Origin: Candidatus Kaiserbacteria bacterium
Lineage (GTDB): Bacteria; Patescibacteriota; Minisyncoccia; Phycocordibacterales; UBA12088
Direction: 5' to 3'
DNA length: 5,597 bases
Assembly: GCA_003561715.1 (NCBI GenBank)
Contig: PWVU01000084.1
Coordinates: 1 to 5,597, forward strand
Shown here piece by piece: positions 5,523-5,597 of the stretch. A model generated the notes under the pieces. It searched no databases. It was not told the DNA's origin and worked only from the letters and a program-made list of their open reading frames with translations. The translations under genes were made by a program, and so were the position numbers. The first letter of the stretch is position 1. The number at the start of each line of letters is the position of its first letter.

Positions 5523-5597
5523 ATGGCCCAAGAAGGCAGGACGTTTCGGATATTCGTGAGCTCCACCTTCAGCGATATGAAGGAGGAGCGCAATGCG
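5523..5597 (+). CDS. DUF4062 domain protein, 3' end missing
   Basis: Only the first 25 codons are inside the window, and the frame is open at the right edge. The ATG at 5523 has a Shine-Dalgarno-like AAGAGG at 5512-5517, 5 bases upstream. The sequence FRIFVSSTFSDMKEERNA is a close fit to the start of DUF4062 (PF13271), whose hallmark is an FVSSTF.D...ER motif at the extreme N-terminus. DUF4062 proteins are commonly large and often carry NTPase (NACHT/STAND-type) or TPR regions after this domain, and are suspected to be signalling or conflict proteins. Nothing downstream can be seen here. Its direction and its neighbours fit the same signalling island, but the 199 bp gap leaves co-transcription open. 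Confidence 0.8.
   Translation, partial: MAQEGRTFRIFVSSTFSDMKEERNA

Noticed and set aside
1..5597. tRNA, rRNA, CRISPR array, insertion sequence or attachment site
   Set aside because: No cloverleaf-like sequence, no regularly spaced short repeats, no transposase or integrase frame and no terminal inverted repeats were seen. The only large repeat is the coding PPC duplication.

Overview
The window is a high-GC stretch of bacterial DNA with every supported gene on the + strand. Its genes come from families typical of nucleotide-based signalling and conflict (anti-phage or self/non-self) systems. The extracytoplasmic linkers rich in Pro, Thr and Ala, the FGE-like sensor domain, the PPC domains and the TIR and DUF4062 proteins together suggest Chloroflexota (Anaerolineae-like). 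This is inferred from protein style only; no rRNA or housekeeping gene is present to confirm it.

Layout. (1) Positions 1-1362: the 3' part of a gene open at the left edge, encoding a TPR-like helical segment, a SLOG/LSDAT (TRPM-like) nucleotide-binding domain and a C-terminal RyR domain. (2) Positions 1363-1593: a 231 bp gap with one hairpin and at best a poor promoter match. (3) Positions 1594-2166: a small stand-alone SLOG-family protein. (4) Positions 2177-3649: a TIR - transmembrane helix - FGE/SUMF1-like protein, whose Shine-Dalgarno overlaps the stop codon of the SLOG gene, so the two are probably translationally coupled. (5) Positions 3650-3940: a 291 bp gap with inverted repeats and a possible -10 element. 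(6) Positions 3941-5323: a second TIR - transmembrane protein with a closely related TIR domain but a different ectodomain, two almost identical PPC-like repeats. It ends at a stop codon that looks like a TAT-to-TAA change inside the second repeat. (7) Positions 5324-5522: a 199 bp gap. (8) Positions 5523-5597: the first 25 codons of a DUF4062 gene that runs off the right edge.

How the parts may work together (inference). Both TIR proteins keep the glutamate expected of an NAD+-consuming TIR enzyme. Both are predicted to have TIR in the cytoplasm and the sensor domain outside, like a Toll-like receptor in reverse order. SLOG domains in Thoeris (ThsA) and TRPM2 bind ADP-ribose-type nucleotides. 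A SLOG protein coupled to a membrane TIR, beside a SLOG-RyR protein, therefore suggests a circuit in which an envelope event switches on a TIR enzyme and its nucleotide product is read by SLOG proteins. The most novel aspect is the pair of paralogous TIR receptors with exchanged ectodomains, one of which shows a very recent repeat duplication.
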